Shown one piece after another: positions 41,755 through 54,170 of a stretch of 64,000 nt of DNA. Source of the stretch: Torreya grandis (Eukaryota > Streptophyta > Pinopsida > Cupressales > Taxaceae); the NCBI GenBank assembly GCA_037957365.1, contig JARHVA010004089.1, positions 917,001 through 981,000 of the forward strand. The letters are read 5' to 3'. Position 1 is the first letter of the stretch, and every line of letters begins with the position of its first letter. The notes below the pieces were generated by a model. It did not search any database and was not told the origin of the DNA. It worked only from the letters and a program-made list of their open reading frames with translations. Made by a program: the position numbers and the translations under genes.

Positions 41755-44118
41755 TGTAGACACCTAAAACTAGCTGTTGATAACCTCTAACCAGGATTTT
41801 GGGCTAATTTCCACCCAAAATGCATAATTTGGCCTAAAAACACTAAAACATGTTAAATGTTGTGAAAATAACATATTCAAATGTCGATTTTGGCCAAGGT
41901 ATTGTTAGGTTGTGGAGCTAAAAGCTTCACTGATGCAGACATGGAGGAGGTTACAGAGAGTTTGTTGTGTCACAGTCACCGGCATCGGTCAGGCCAACTG
42001 ATGTCAAAAGGATCAGACAAGAAGGCAACCAACGTCGGTCAGAATTCGGCCGGCATCGGCACCCCCAGGCAGATAGGGACCGACGTCGGTCACCTGTGTG
42101 GTTCAAACTGTGAATGTTACGGGCAGTTAGCTAACGAACCAAGTGTTTGCATGTCAAGAGCCAAATTTAGACTGGAAGCTGTGGATCTAATTATTGTAAT
42201 TAGGTGTCTAATTATTGTTTGCATGAGATCTATTTAAGAGACTCATTGGTTGTATTGTAAAAGTGTGCTAGAGTGTAAGAGAGCAAATATATAAGCTCCT
42301 TCAGAGAGAAGAGAGCATGGTGTGTTCTTCCTAGTGCCACAGTACCAAGTGTGGGTGTTAGATTGGAGAATCAGTAGGGTTCTTCATGTATGTATGATCT
42401 TGGTCATTAGGTGAGCATGGCTACTTTAGGAGATTTACATGGGTAAGTAAGATCATTGATCTACAGGTATATGTGTGTGCAAGGTCTAAGGAACCAGATT
42501 GATTTGCAAGTGTGTAAGATCAGATAGGACAGCAACACAACAGGAAGCAGAATCAGGTGGGATCTACTTAGAGTACAGTGTGTACTCAAAAAGAGAGCAA
42601 AGAGGAAGGCAAAGAAGATCCTTCCATAAGTAAGATCAGATTGGGTTGCAGGTTGTTACAGGTTTAAGGGAGATCTAATTGAAGTACATTTGTGTACTTG
42701 AGGTACGTGGAGCACTTGTGGTGTGCGTGGCGCACTAGAGTACTGGCAGTAGTGGATATTGGCTGGTTGGAGGTGAACACCAACTATGTGTTTGAGTTGG
42801 GTGTTGGGACCTAAGAGAGAGAGCTTTGAAGGAAGATTTACTATTTATGCCCTAGAGGTGTGGGAGGCCTAGAGGTGTGTAAGGAAGAAGAACTGTGGCA
42901 GCCTTCTTTGTTGTATTTCCTTCTAGAAGAGTTTTAATACAAGTTGTGTATTGTCTCTCATATTCTGTGTTATTTCTAAATTCTAGTTACTTGTTGATTC
43001 TGGTTTAATTTCGCATGTAAGTTTCTTGTATATGGTAATCAATTGTGTGCTTTCATTTATTTTTCCAATAGGTATCCTTAAATGAGGTAATGTAATTTAT
43101 GGGCCATCTAACTTTGATTAGTTCATTTCGAGTCAAAATGCCAAATTTGCACCTGCATGCTCTGGACTACTCTTTCCTATCAAATCTTTTTCATAAGACT
43201 TGTGCCTTTGTTATTTGTTGTTGGTAACATCCTAAATGGGAATACACATCCAACACATCTAACATGGACTTATAATTTAAATCCAGTCAAAATTAAGACC
43301 AATAACAAGGCATTCTGATCAATTTGAGTAATTTGTGCATAATGTGCCTAAACATGCTTAAGAGTTAATTAACCCAAATCAAGGCCTAATCAAAAATTCC
43401 ATGAAAACTTGTTGAATACTTATTTTTAGAAATGAATATGGAATATCTGCATCATCAAGTGACCTAATTTCTTGGTAAGACATCTCTAGGCCATAAATGC
43501 CATAAATATCAAGATTCATGCTCTCCATGCCTCATCAATACCTTCCATGATGCCCTCCATGCCTCTTAATTGCCCCTTCTTCCAATGCCATGATGAGGAT
43601 AATTACAAATTTTAATTATAAATTTTAATTAATCCTCAACCACACATCTCAATCTTGAGATGGATGGTTGAGGTTAATTCTGACCAAATCCAAAAAGTTA
43701 TAAATAAGAGGCCTCACAACATCATTTCTAAGCTTAATTTATACAAAGTTATAATGCAGGATTGGTTCCCAAAGCTTCAAGCAACTAGTGTTACCATGCC
43801 AAATTGATTCCAGGCTAAGCCAAGTCATAAGCCAAAGGTGCCAAGGAGAGATGGAGGTTGTCAAGCTTCCATTGCCCAGGACTTCATGAGCATAAGCCAA
43901 GTAAGCCACCACAACAAGCATTTTGGAGCATCCAATGAAGGTAAAAGAGTTTTCTTTTGCATTTTAGTTGGGTGTTTCATTCATAATTGTTAACTAAGCT
44001 CTCCCTAGTGTCTAGGCCTAGAGATGTTATGCTATTAGTATGTTTATTTCACTTTGTTTTCATTTTGGAACTAACACCATACTAACCATCCTCTCTTGAG
44101 TCAAATTCATAGATCACA
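41755..44118 (+). repeat. 5' LTR of copy C, interrupted by a solo LTR
   Basis: About 1191 bp once the inserted 41903-43070 and one GGTAT are removed. Starts TGTAGACACC, ends AGATCACA. Two bases later TGGTACACTTGATGGGAC may be a decayed primer site; I cannot name the tRNA with confidence. Confidence 0.85.
41903..43070 (+). repeat. Solo LTR of an unrelated element (1168 bp)
   Basis: Starts TGTTAGGTTGTGG and ends TTTTCCAATA, flanked on both sides by GGTAT (41898-41902 and 43071-43075). The partner LTR of copy C at about 57950 has a single uninterrupted GGTAT there. No internal domain, so it arose by LTR-LTR recombination. Contains a TATTTAAG promoter-like motif at about 42229 and a cluster of ACGTCGGT motifs (41971-42114). 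Less decayed in look than its surroundings. A 118-codon open frame at 41881-42237 runs through it and has no recognisable content. Confidence 0.85.
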
Positions 44119-46718
44119 TATGGTACACTTGATGGGACAAGACGCATCTTACACATGAAGGAGATCCTTTTACAACCTTAAAAAACTTATTTGAGCTTTT
44201 AAAACTCTTGCAAATTGATTTTCTAACTTTATTTTGCTATTTTTGGTTGCCACAGTTTTTACACAGTAACCAACGTCAGTAGAAATACTGACATCGGTTA
44301 CTTGGCTTAACCAACGTCAGTTAGCAGAACTGACATCAGTCAGATCTCAGTTGCTCGTAACTAATGTCGGTTGTATTTACTGACGTTAGTCACTATGTTT
44401 TTCCAAAAACACAATCCTGAGACCTACTTTTCCAAAGTTTCTTGTTTCAAACTCAAAATAGCTTCAAAGCTAAAGGACGTGCTAACAATTTTACTATAGG
44501 ACCAAGCAGGATATTTGCTCAAAACATGTTTAAATCACTTTTTCATGCTTAAAGTTGGATTAGGAACTTTGTTTTGGTGCTTAACAAGGAATTTTTTGAT
44601 TTTTTTGGTGAATGTTTTTCAAAGTTTGCAACTAAGACCAAGGGGTCAATAGAGCATCACCAAACATTTCATTTGGGTTTAAAATTGAACACATTTATCA
44701 ATTTTTGTTTACAATAGTTATTTAGATTAATCTTGTTTGGCAAAAAGAGGTATGTTATGTGTATGCTCTTCTATTTGTCCCCTATAGGGAACCCTTGGAA
44801 TCAAAATCACCATTCCTATTACAATTAACCTAGTCCAAGGCTTAGAAATAAAGTCATCTAAAGCACTCCCCAAAAACTCATCAAAGTTTGGGTGACCTTG
44901 AAAATGACCCTAAAGTCTTTCTATTTTCATGTTTTATTTATTTATGCATCTTGGCTTGTGAGGGGGACTTCATCACCTCCCACAAGTTCTTTAGGGAATT
45001 TTTGACCTAGGGTTTCATCTCCCAGCATTGAATTCATTTGACTCTTTTAGAGTTGCACACAAGATGTAGTGGCACTTTAGACATCACACTACACTGAGCA
45101 AATAATAAGATGTAGTGGTTGCAAAAAGAACTAGACCTTTTTGCAACAAGATAAGTGATATGGACCTAAAATCTATATATTTCTTTTATATTGTTTGGTG
45201 TGAAAGTCATTATGTAATTCATTCCCCTAGATCATTTGAAAATTTGTTAGATTTTAGACAAATCCTCACTTGCCATGGAAGCACTATTGGTGTAAGGTGT
45301 GCCTCAAGATCCATGTCATAGTACTATCATTTGAGAGAAGGGGGGTGTAAAAACCCTACTATATAATGTGCATTTACTTTTAGATGAACACTTAAAATCC
45401 TCTCAAATGATGTATATTGATGGATTCCAATAGTACCAAGCAACCTTCTTAGTTTAGGATCTAAGGGATATTAGTTAGTTGGTCTTGTCCTAGATTAAAG
45501 TCTTGTTTGGAGTCAAAACTTGGTGTAAACAAACAATTCAACACATGGTCTAAATTTTCCTTTGAACAAAGAGGCGTTATGCTACCCATGTGAGATCATT
45601 CATTTGCCTTGTTCAAAGTTCATCAAAATATTGAGAGTCATATCATCTACTTTGGCACAGTTATGTTGCCCAATTGAGTCTAGACCTTTACCAAAGTTGT
45701 TTAAGTCCTTCACTTATAATTTAAATTCTAAATTACACTTTTACAAGTTCATAGGGTTGATGTGTTAAGTGGGTTCACCATTTGCACTAAACTTGAGGGA
45801 ACTTTGGTTTAATTTCCAATTTAGGTTGAAGGCCATTTTAGACTCATAATCATTATCATCACTTGATAGACTTTAGTCATTTTTTTCTAAACACTTGCAC
45901 TTTAACTCTATGTACCACTACATTTTGAGGCAAGAAAGGTAGTGTTATGCTGTCAAAATTGTGGAAAAATGTCTTTGCCTTAGAAAGTTTTTGAAACAAA
46001 CTTTTTTGTCACACCTTTTTGATAGTATAGCATCGTTACGCTACCTAAATCATTTCAAACTTTGTTTCATAGACCTTTTTACAAAGAATTCCAAATTTGT
46101 TCCTACATATTTAGACTGATCCAAATGTACTTTTGATCCTTTGTCTAAAGCACAGTTATACTGTTCACCTTTGTCTAGCTTGTTTGTCAAAAAGAACCCA
46201 GTTTTATACCATTATTTATGAAAAAATAAACTATTTCTAAAGTGCCTTTTGTTTCATACCTTATACCTAGTTGACCAAGTTCATGTCTAAGAATCGAATA
46301 CCTAGTGTTTGTTAGAAGTGTTTCAAATCTATTAGATTAAAACTTTCATCTATTTTCAAAGTCTAGCTTTTGACATCGTTTGGCCAAGAGTCCTAGCACA
46401 TGCCTTGTTTGAGCCTAGCTTTTGATGCCACTTATGGATAAAAAACCTAACAACTCTTAATTTCCTAGATTAGATTGATTTGAAACACTCTGACCTTAAA
46501 GTTTGGCATTTTGATTTTTCAGTCCATTTACTTGCTCATCTTTATGTCAACAGTGAAACATTAGATATTTTACGCTAGCTTGTTTCCTCACAAATCTTTG
46601 CATTAACCTTTTGATCCTTTTGGCAAATCTATACCAAGTTAAAGGCATCATTTGTTTTAGATTATGTCCTTTTTAGAGTTTGTAGAACTCTTTGACCTTT
46701 TATCGCTAAGCATTGACT
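44119..46718 (+). other. Leader of copy C (about 2.6 kb)
   Basis: No coding frame of note. Holds a cluster of alternating CCAACGTCAGT / ACTGACATCGGT units at 44266-44393. Long leaders are known in Tat/Ogre elements, some of which encode an extra upstream ORF. I see none here. Confidence 0.65.
44266..44393. repeat. Cluster of inverted TGACG-type motifs in leader of C
   Basis: Six units in alternating orientation: CCAACGTCAGT, ACTGACATCGGTTA, CCAACGTCAGTT, ACTGACATCAGTC, CTAATGTCGGTTG and ACTGACGTTAGTC. They can pair as hairpins, and the TGACG core is a bZIP-type site. A similar cluster sits in the solo LTR. Confidence 0.7.
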
Positions 46719-49660
46719 ATGGATCCTAAGACGTATTCCTACACTCGTAGTGGACTCATGTATAATCCAAGGATTAGTAATGTAGTTACATAGGAAGAAA
46801 TGGTGCAAGACCCCTATGCAGATAACATTGCTTACAAGATGGATTCTTATCCCTCTTATAATACTCAATCAAGGGCACAAAGCCAAGATCCATTGGCTAA
46901 ATATTTGGTTAACACACCATCTTAAAGAAAAAACCATGCAATACTTAGCTACAATACCAACAGTGGATGAACCAGTACTCCGACAGCCATACTCTACCAA
47001 TGCGGCTTCTATGTATGATCCATTTTTGTTGGAGCGACATTTGTTAGAGAATAAAGATGAGATTTTGGTTAGGGCCATAAAGGTAGGGGATAAGTTTCCA
47101 GCAGACTTCCCCCATGAAAATTTACAAAGTCTAGTAAGAGTACCCCACAATATCATTTATGATCAACAGGCTTCTTCTAGCAATCCTATAGATCTAGTCC
47201 AAATAACGTACCAAGACCCTAATATATCCAATCGAGGCAAAAACATCATCAAAGAGCACTTTAACCAAATGCAAATAGCATACCAAACTTACCTAAATTT
47301 AGCACATGATTTTAATCAGATGAACATGGTAAGTAAGCCTCTCATTGACCTAGTTCCTTCAACAGGGGTGTTGATGGAATTAATTGGACAACATAATCTG
47401 AGTTCTAACCCATTTATATAAAATGCTTCAATAGATAACTTGATATATATACCAGTTATTAAAGAAGTGCCTTCGGCTTCTACATTGAATAGTGATCCAA
47501 ACATAGTAAACAATGTGCAAACAACATCTAATCTTGATCAAAGTGATACTAACGCACAAACAACTAGCCAATAACGTGTGCCTATAGTTAATCCTATGAC
47601 TAGATCATCATACCAATGAATAGGATTTTATGTACCCCAACCTCAACCAATCACTTCCTCAAGTGTACAACTTATAAGATTAGATAATCAAACAATGGCT
47701 AATGTTATGCCTCAATGACAAAATTTGATGAATCCTACTCCTTAACAAGTAGTGAGTGGTATTCCACAATAGCAGACACAGTCTAATATATCAATGCAAA
47801 AGAAGATGAGTACATTTCTACCTCAATTAGGGGAAACTAATATTCCACCTCACCAAGTAATGATAAACATACCGCTTCAATTACAGAATAATATGCCAAT
47901 CCAAAACCAAGCATTGACTAGTCAGTAATGTGCAAATATTGGTTTGTGACAGATGTTGAATCTGTAACCTACTTTCACTTCCTCACAAGGATTCATGCAA
48001 CAAGGAGGTCTCCATGTTTCTCAAGTACTTAACAAACAACCATTGGTTTAAAATGTGCCACTAATCTAGAGATAGGGTTTTGGTTCACAAGTTTCCATTT
48101 AACAGCAATGTTTGATTAGTCGATAGCATGTCCCTTTTTAACCACAATAGGCATAGTATAATTATATCCCATCATCCCAACCACAAAATCCTCTAGGTCA
48201 AACATTTATCATCAACCCAAACCAAAACATCATGCATATAAATGTGCAATTTCAAGTACATCCCAATCCATGTATGCTTATTCTTGGTCCATTCTCCAAC
48301 CAAGCCAATGTACCCCAACAAATGTCTCAATCATACCCTGGTCAAAGTGTTCCACTTATGACCTCCCAACCATCTATCCAAACCAACATTCTCCCTCAAA
48401 CCAATATCCCTTCTAGTTTCCTATCCCAAGAATTGCAATAGATGAAGGATGTGATTGTTGCCATTCAGGCAGGGAAGTAGGCTAAGAAGCTCAAACTAGA
48501 TGACGTGTGTTCCTATCCATTCAATATGGAGTATTTGTAGATACCATTTCCTCTAGGTTATGAACCACCTAAATTTGATAAGTATAAAGGGAAAGGTGAC
48601 TCTAAGGCCCATTTGACCAAATTCTTTGTCCCATGTCAACCAGTGACATATACCTTTTGCTATTGTCTCCAAGGAGCCTAGCTGGACAAGCCTTGGAGTG
48701 GTTTTTAAAGTTACCCAAGAATATAGTAACAGACTTTGATGATCTTTGTGATAAATTTGTGCAACACTTTTCCTATAATCTCGAGCATGAGATTTCATTA
48801 GTGGACCTGACACAAGCAAAGCAAAAAGTTGGGGAGAGATTTACAAGTTATTTACAGCGATGGAGATCCCTTGCAAGTTGTTTCACCCATAGTTTACAAG
48901 ATAAATAATTAGCCACTATGTTTACTAAAATTTTGCATAGTGAGATAGCCTATCATCTAGAACTATAATGTGCACATACATTCAAAGAGATCATTGATAA
49001 AGGTTTGTTTATCAAGAGGGCACTCATCAATAAAAGGGTCATCAAGCTTAATTCAACTAATCGAAATCAAGGTACCAATCATGAAAATGGCAAACATCCT
49101 GATCAAGCACAAGCATCACAACTAGCACAGGCCAATAATCAAGAAAGACTAAAGCAATTCAACCGCAATAGGAATGTTGTGAGAAATGGAGTAACCAAAT
49201 CTCATCATGTCCAAACTATGTAGACATCATTTACACCACCTTTTCAGCTTACTCCTACCCAGCAACCTCTCCAACCAATTTCACAAGCACAACAACCAAG
49301 ACCTACATAACAAATATAATAGCCTTTACCATTACAAACCCCTCCTCCTAGAAGAACCATCCTTACACGTCATGTGTTTAGTGACTTAGGAGATCTTATT
49401 GAGTCTATATTTCACAAGATTGTTGCCACTAATTTGATTAGTTGGCCCGTACCAAAACATATCTGCAAGGCATTCCTTACCCTGATTGGTATCGAGAAAA
49501 TGAATTTTGTTACTATCATCAGGTCAATGGGCATAATCTATGAAGATGTGTCCAAATCAAGTATTTAATTAAAAATATGTTGGAGAAAGGGGAGATAAAA
49601 CTAGATAATGGTGTTTCCACTTCTAATCAAACTCGTAGGATCTATTAAAACCCCTTTCCT
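46719..49660 (+). pseudogene. gag of Tat copy C, broken
   Basis: ATG at 46719 opens MDPKTYSYTRSGLMYNPR; this start is preferred because the homologous frame continues downstream after frameshifts near 46925. The open stretch up to 47421 contains LERHLLENKDEILVRAI. A long Gln/Asn/Pro-rich region (47440-48440) follows, in which many Gln codons are now stops. The gag core at 48560-48905 reads FDKYKGKGD, then LAGQALEWFLKLP, DDLCDKFVQHFSYNLE and SYLQRWRSLAS, the standard plant Tat gag domain. A Cys/His element, CYYHQVNGH...C at about 49518-49553, replaces the usual CCHC knuckle, as in Tat gag. Two or more frameshifts. Confidence 0.82.
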
Positions 49661-50339
49661 TGACATAACAATCAATATCAATAAAACAATCAGTAACAAT
49701 AACAATAATGACTAGTGTAGTAGCAAAGTTTACAATATCAGAATCAAAGGCCGAACTAGTAAAATCAACAAAATCAGCAGTAGAATCTACAATGACAAAA
49801 CAATGGACAAAACCAAGGTCAAAATGGTAACAACTAACAAACCTACCATGCAGTTGCACATGACTACAATAGGGTTGTAGGTCATATTGTAGGGGGTAGC
49901 ATTAATACCATTTTCATTAATCTTAGACCAAGTACTAATCATCCTAGACCATTACTAAACAACAATATTTAGCCAAATCACATGGATAATCCTTCTTTGA
50001 CCTGGGAGTACATATAGGCAAACCAACAAACTAGGACTTCCACTTTTGGAACTTTTAGCAACAACTCGTTCTTGCCACATGACCACATGCAAGTGCACCG
50101 ACAATCGAGACTTGTCCTATTTGATCCCACACCATTCCCAATATTGGTTAGCAATAATGGTCTAGTATTTAATATCAATTATATAATCAGAACTCAGAGG
50201 TCAAAGATTAATATCCTAGGCCCAAAACCATCTACCCCATTGCCTATCATCTGACCAACTATTTAGCCTTGAAATAAACCATTCACTACTGATCAAAATA
50301 AGAAGTTTGATATTATAGAACAATTACAGAAGACACTAG
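49661..50339 (+). other. Gag-protease linker of copy C
   Basis: About 680 bases, Gln/Asn-rich in the decayed frame (caa/aat runs at 49660-49760). Presumably disordered linker. No domain seen. Confidence 0.5.
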
Positions 50340-50890
50340 CACAAATTTCTATTTTAGATTTGTTGTGGATGTTAATAGTCCATAAGAACATCTTGAATGA
50401 ATTTTTGACCCAATCCACTATTGCTAGTGACATATCCCTTGATAACTTTCAAGCTTTCATTGGACACCTAGCTCCATCCCAACAAGTCACATTCAACCAA
50501 AGTGATATGTCTTCCCTTGGCCCACTCCATAATAACCCATTGTACATAGAAGTTTGTATCATGTGGCATAAAGTGAAATTTTCCCTTATAGACAATGGAT
50601 CTAGCCTCAACATAGTGTCTCTCAAGCTCATCAAGCTTCTTGGGTATACAATGATAGATTTTCAGCCAGAAACAATAACTATCAAAGCTTATGATAATCA
50701 GGAAAGAGAATCATAGGGTACCATTAGTTTATCAGTTATCATTGGGCCTTTAACCCATGATACACTTTGCCATGTGTTGTATATTGAGTTATCATACAAC
50801 ATGCTTCTAGGTAGGCCTTGGTTATTGAGATTCATGTAGTCCCGTCAACACTACACCAATGTATCAAGTTTTCCCACTTAGGGATGGAGG
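50340..50890 (+). pseudogene. Aspartic protease of Tat copy C
   Basis: Open frame 50360-50716 with the active site SLIDNGSSLNIVSLKLIKLLG (about 50584-50646), the D-N-G-S-S form typical of Tat, then TITIKAYDNQ. After one stop (Gln or Arg position) the frame continues GTISLSVIIGP and YNMLLGRPWL (about 50797-50826), the C-terminal flap motif LLGRPW. A frameshift near 50880 separates it from the pol frame. Confidence 0.82.
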
Positions 50891-52330
50891 TGAATATTCT
50901 AGGAGATTTACACCCATATGAACATTGCAAGCATCTTGAGGCTGAGTTTTAAAGCTAAAATTATCGTTATGGCATGAATCTAAGTCCCAAGCAGGATAAA
51001 GGAAAGGTTATACATATTGATCCTTCATAAGATAATTGCATAGATCCTAATACCTTGGATTCCCTTTTCCACATGTCACCTCCTGCAGCTTCTAATCATT
51101 TCACCATTTTAGATAATAGACTAGGAGAATATGTGACTCATGATACATTTCATATTATTGATCTTCCTCATAATCTGAAAACCTTTGGGTGACCTAAAGT
51201 CATTCCACGTATGCATTGGCAACAAAAGAACAAAGATAAGGGACCTCTCACATTTGTACCAGCATCTAACCTAAGACCTAACCCTCTTGAAGGGGATGAA
51301 TCATGGTTATACAATGATGACCAAGTTGATTGTTATAAAAATGCAAAGTATCATATTCCCAATAGGATCATAGAGCATCACAATTATGAAGGAAGAGGCC
51401 TCAAACTAAATTAGTAAGGAACCATCGAGCTAATTTTCATGACTAAGTATAAAATACCTTATGGACTTGGATTTAAACCACCTGGGGGTGACCCCACATA
51501 TTTTATTTACACTCCATCACTAGTAACTAGTGATGATGATGCCGACAATGAAGCAGAGTCCAATCATAGCCTTACCTTTGATAACGTAGCTGAAACCAAC
51601 CTATTTGATAATAATGCCATTTGTACCCTTACCCAAGCCATTCATCACAATCCATTGCTATTATATTATCCCCAACTGATAGATTGGGACCAACAAGAAT
51701 CTAGTCTACTTAATGATGAGTTCCAGAATGATAAGGCATTCTGTGATTTCTTAGGCCTTAGAGACAATGTTTCATTGGGAGATCAAAAATCAGGATTCTC
51801 AATCACATTGGATCCTATAGCCTATTTTGGAGAGCGAGTGAACACCCTTAGCCAAAAACAAAAAAGTAAAACATTGAGGTTCCAAAGTGAAAACCTCTTT
51901 GAGATGCTTTTTGACCAAGAAAAAAGTAAAGATAAAGGCCAGTCTAGTGGTGAAAACCTGTTTTAGGTGCCATTAGATGAGGGTGTTCATTCTTCTTCAA
52001 ATTTAGACCAGGAGACCACCAACAATGAACTTGCTTGTGGATGTGAGTTCAGTTTTGAGAAATAACAAGTATTTGATCAAATTCTCCAAGAATTTTTGAC
52101 TATTTTTGTTATATGGCCAACTATCCCATTAGGAGACTCAGATTCATCATGTCTAGGAGAAGTTGAGGAACAAGTCCTAACAAAGAACCCTGACATCACC
52201 TAATAGTTCAAGTTGTTGCCTACTATCCTAGAAGATGATTCAACCCTTCTAGTTAAAGATATAATAAAGCTAAACATCGAGACTCTAGCAGACTTAAAAT
52301 GGATAAAATTAGGTACGTCCCTCACTAAGG
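50891..52330 (+). pseudogene. Long protease-RT linker of copy C with open 175-codon stretch
   Basis: In the same frame as RT. Pieces: MHWQQKNKDKGP at 51211; GRGLKLN, two stops where CAG CAA is expected, then GTIEL; 51439-51966 open for 175 codons, starting MTKYKIPYGLGFKPPGGDPTY and rich in Asp/Glu/Asn/Ser; then ELACGCEFSFEK. Acidic and probably disordered. GLGF at 51466 recalls a G-patch-like core (GLGF..P) that follows the protease in some retroelements; that reading is tentative. Confidence 0.55.
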
Positions 52331-53310
52331 AGTAATGTGATATTTTTACAGCTCTATTGAGAGAGTTTGTGGATATATTTGCATGGGCCTATTCTGACAT
52401 GCCAGGATTAGACCCCACCTTGGTTCTACACCACCTTGTGGTTAATCCAGATGCCAAAGTGGTAAAACAAAAGCTCAGTAAGATGCATCTTCACATTACT
52501 ATATTAGTAAAGAAAGAGTTGGAAAAACTCTTAAAAGCAAGATGTATCTAATCTATTAACTACTCTAAATGGAGCTCTAATGTAGTACCTGTTAGCAAAA
52601 AGCCTGAAGGAATCAAAATTTGTATTAATTTTTGAGACATTAATAAAGCTTATCCTAAAGATGATTTTTCATTGCCTAATATCGACATGATCATTGACTC
52701 CATGGCAGGTTATGAAATGCTTTCACTCATGGATGGATTTTCAAGATACAATTAGATTAGAATAGTGTTAGAAGATCAGCATAAAACATCGTTCACCACT
52801 CCATGGGGAATAATTTGCTATCAAGTGATGTTATTTGGCCTTAAGAATGTGGGAGATACATATCAAAGAGCCATGACTATCATATTCCATGATATGATGC
52901 ATGATATTATTGAATACTATGTCGCTGACATATTAGGAAAATCCAAGACTAAGGCTGACCATCCAGCCATGTTGCATAGGATATTTGAAAGACTATGAGA
53001 ATACAAAGTTAGAATAAATCCAAAAAAATGTGTGTTTGGTGTAAATTAAAGCAAATTATTGGGCTTCATCATGTCTCATAGAGGTATTGAATTTGATCCA
53101 GCTAAAGTCCATGCTATAACCGAGATGCCACCACCAACCAATTTGAAATAACTTCATAGTTTGTAGGGTAAGATCTAGTCCCTCTGATGCTTCATCTCTT
53201 AGTTAACAAATAAGTTCCATCTATTTACACACTTTTTGAAGAAAGGAGTTGCATTTCACTGGGATGATCACTGCCAAATAACTTTTCAATAGCTCAAATA
53301 TTATCTTGTC
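52331..53310 (+). pseudogene. Reverse transcriptase of Tat copy C
   Basis: One reading frame. FVDIFAWAYSDMPGLDP (52369-52420); the VVKQKLSKMH pocket; NYSKWSSNVVPVSKKPEG (52558-52611); CINF, TGA, DINKAYPKDDFSLPNID; LMDGFSRYN (52726-52752), a TAG for Gln, IRI; KTSFTTPWGIICYQVMLFGLKN; catalytic box YVAD at 52918-52929, where the first catalytic Asp is Ala. Then NPKKC and KLLGFIMSHRGIEFDPAKV (53056-53112). Stops sit at positions usually Gln or Arg. Copy D keeps YVDD. Confidence 0.88.
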
Positions 53311-53720
53311 AATCCACCTATTTTATTACCTCATATGCCAAGAAATCCATTCTTGTTATACCTATCAGCTACTGATTATGCTCTGGGGGCACTCTTGGCT
53401 CAACATGATGACAATGGAAAGGAGCATGTTGTTTACTACCTAAGTCATACCTTGGTTACATATGAGCATAACTATGCACCTATTGAAAAAGCTTGCCTAG
53501 CCATGGTTTTTGCCACTCAAAAACTACATCATTACTTGTTAAATAATAAAACCATGGTCATTTCAAAAGTATATCCACTCAAGTATCTACTATCTAAAAT
53601 AGCTTTGCAAGGTAGAATGGATAAATGGATCATGCTTCTTAGTGAGTTTGACATAGAGTATGTTAGTCATAAAGCAATCAAAGGACAAGTTCTTATAGAT
53701 TAACTTGTTGAAGTAACTCT
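53311..53720 (+). pseudogene. First RNase H of Tat copy C
   Basis: 122 open codons (53335-53703): FLLYLSATDYALGALLAQ with the first acidic residue, HVVYYLSHTLV, EHNYAPIEKACLAMVFA with the second, then YPLKYLLSKIALQGRMDKW, where the third Asp of the usual DH is absent, and FDIEYVSHKAIKGQ. It is fused between RT and the second RNase H in the polyprotein. Confidence 0.85.
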
Positions 53721-53779
53721 CATAGATACACAGCCACTTAAGTTTCCATTTCCTGATGAATCCATCATGACCATTACTG

Positions 53780-54170
53780 ACACACCCCTTGAGGAGTAGC
53801 CTAGGAAGCTATATTTTTATGGTTCATTCACTATGCATGGATGAGGGGTAGGCCTATTATTTATTACAACATAGGGGGATCTAATCCCTAAATCATTCAG
53901 AATCAGCTTTCCTTGTACAAACAACATGGCCAAGTATGAAGCACTTGTTACAGGACTTCAACAAGTAGTGCATTGGAATATATCTCATCTTTAAGTTTAT
54001 AATGATTCTTAGTTAATCATCAGTCAGGTCATAAATCATTTTCAGACCAAAGATGACAAGCTGGTTCTATATAAAGCCATGGTTGACACTCTTAAAAAGC
54101 AAATTGCCAACATTCAGTTTGAGCATACATCAAGGGTTAGTAAATGAACTACAGATGCCATGGATATTAT
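53780..54170 (+). pseudogene. Second (plant/archaeal-type) RNase H of Tat copy C
   Basis: LYFYGSF (53809-53829; the expected catalytic Asp is Tyr, while copy D keeps FDGS at about 63026-63037), GVGLLFITT, stop for Gln, GDLIP, then NMAKYEALVTGLQQVVHW (53923-53976), VYNDS at 53995-54009, and TDAMDIIGLL. This domain, additional to the RT-linked RNase H, defines the Tat lineage. Confidence 0.82.

Noticed and set aside
43739..43921. Repeated 60-90 codon minus-strand frame in LTRs (also 58520-58792)
   Set aside because: Present because the LTRs are copies of each other; interrupted differently in the third LTR and without start context or motifs.
46869..47156. Minus-strand 95-codon frame
   Set aside because: Antisense shadow of the Tat gag reading on the plus strand.
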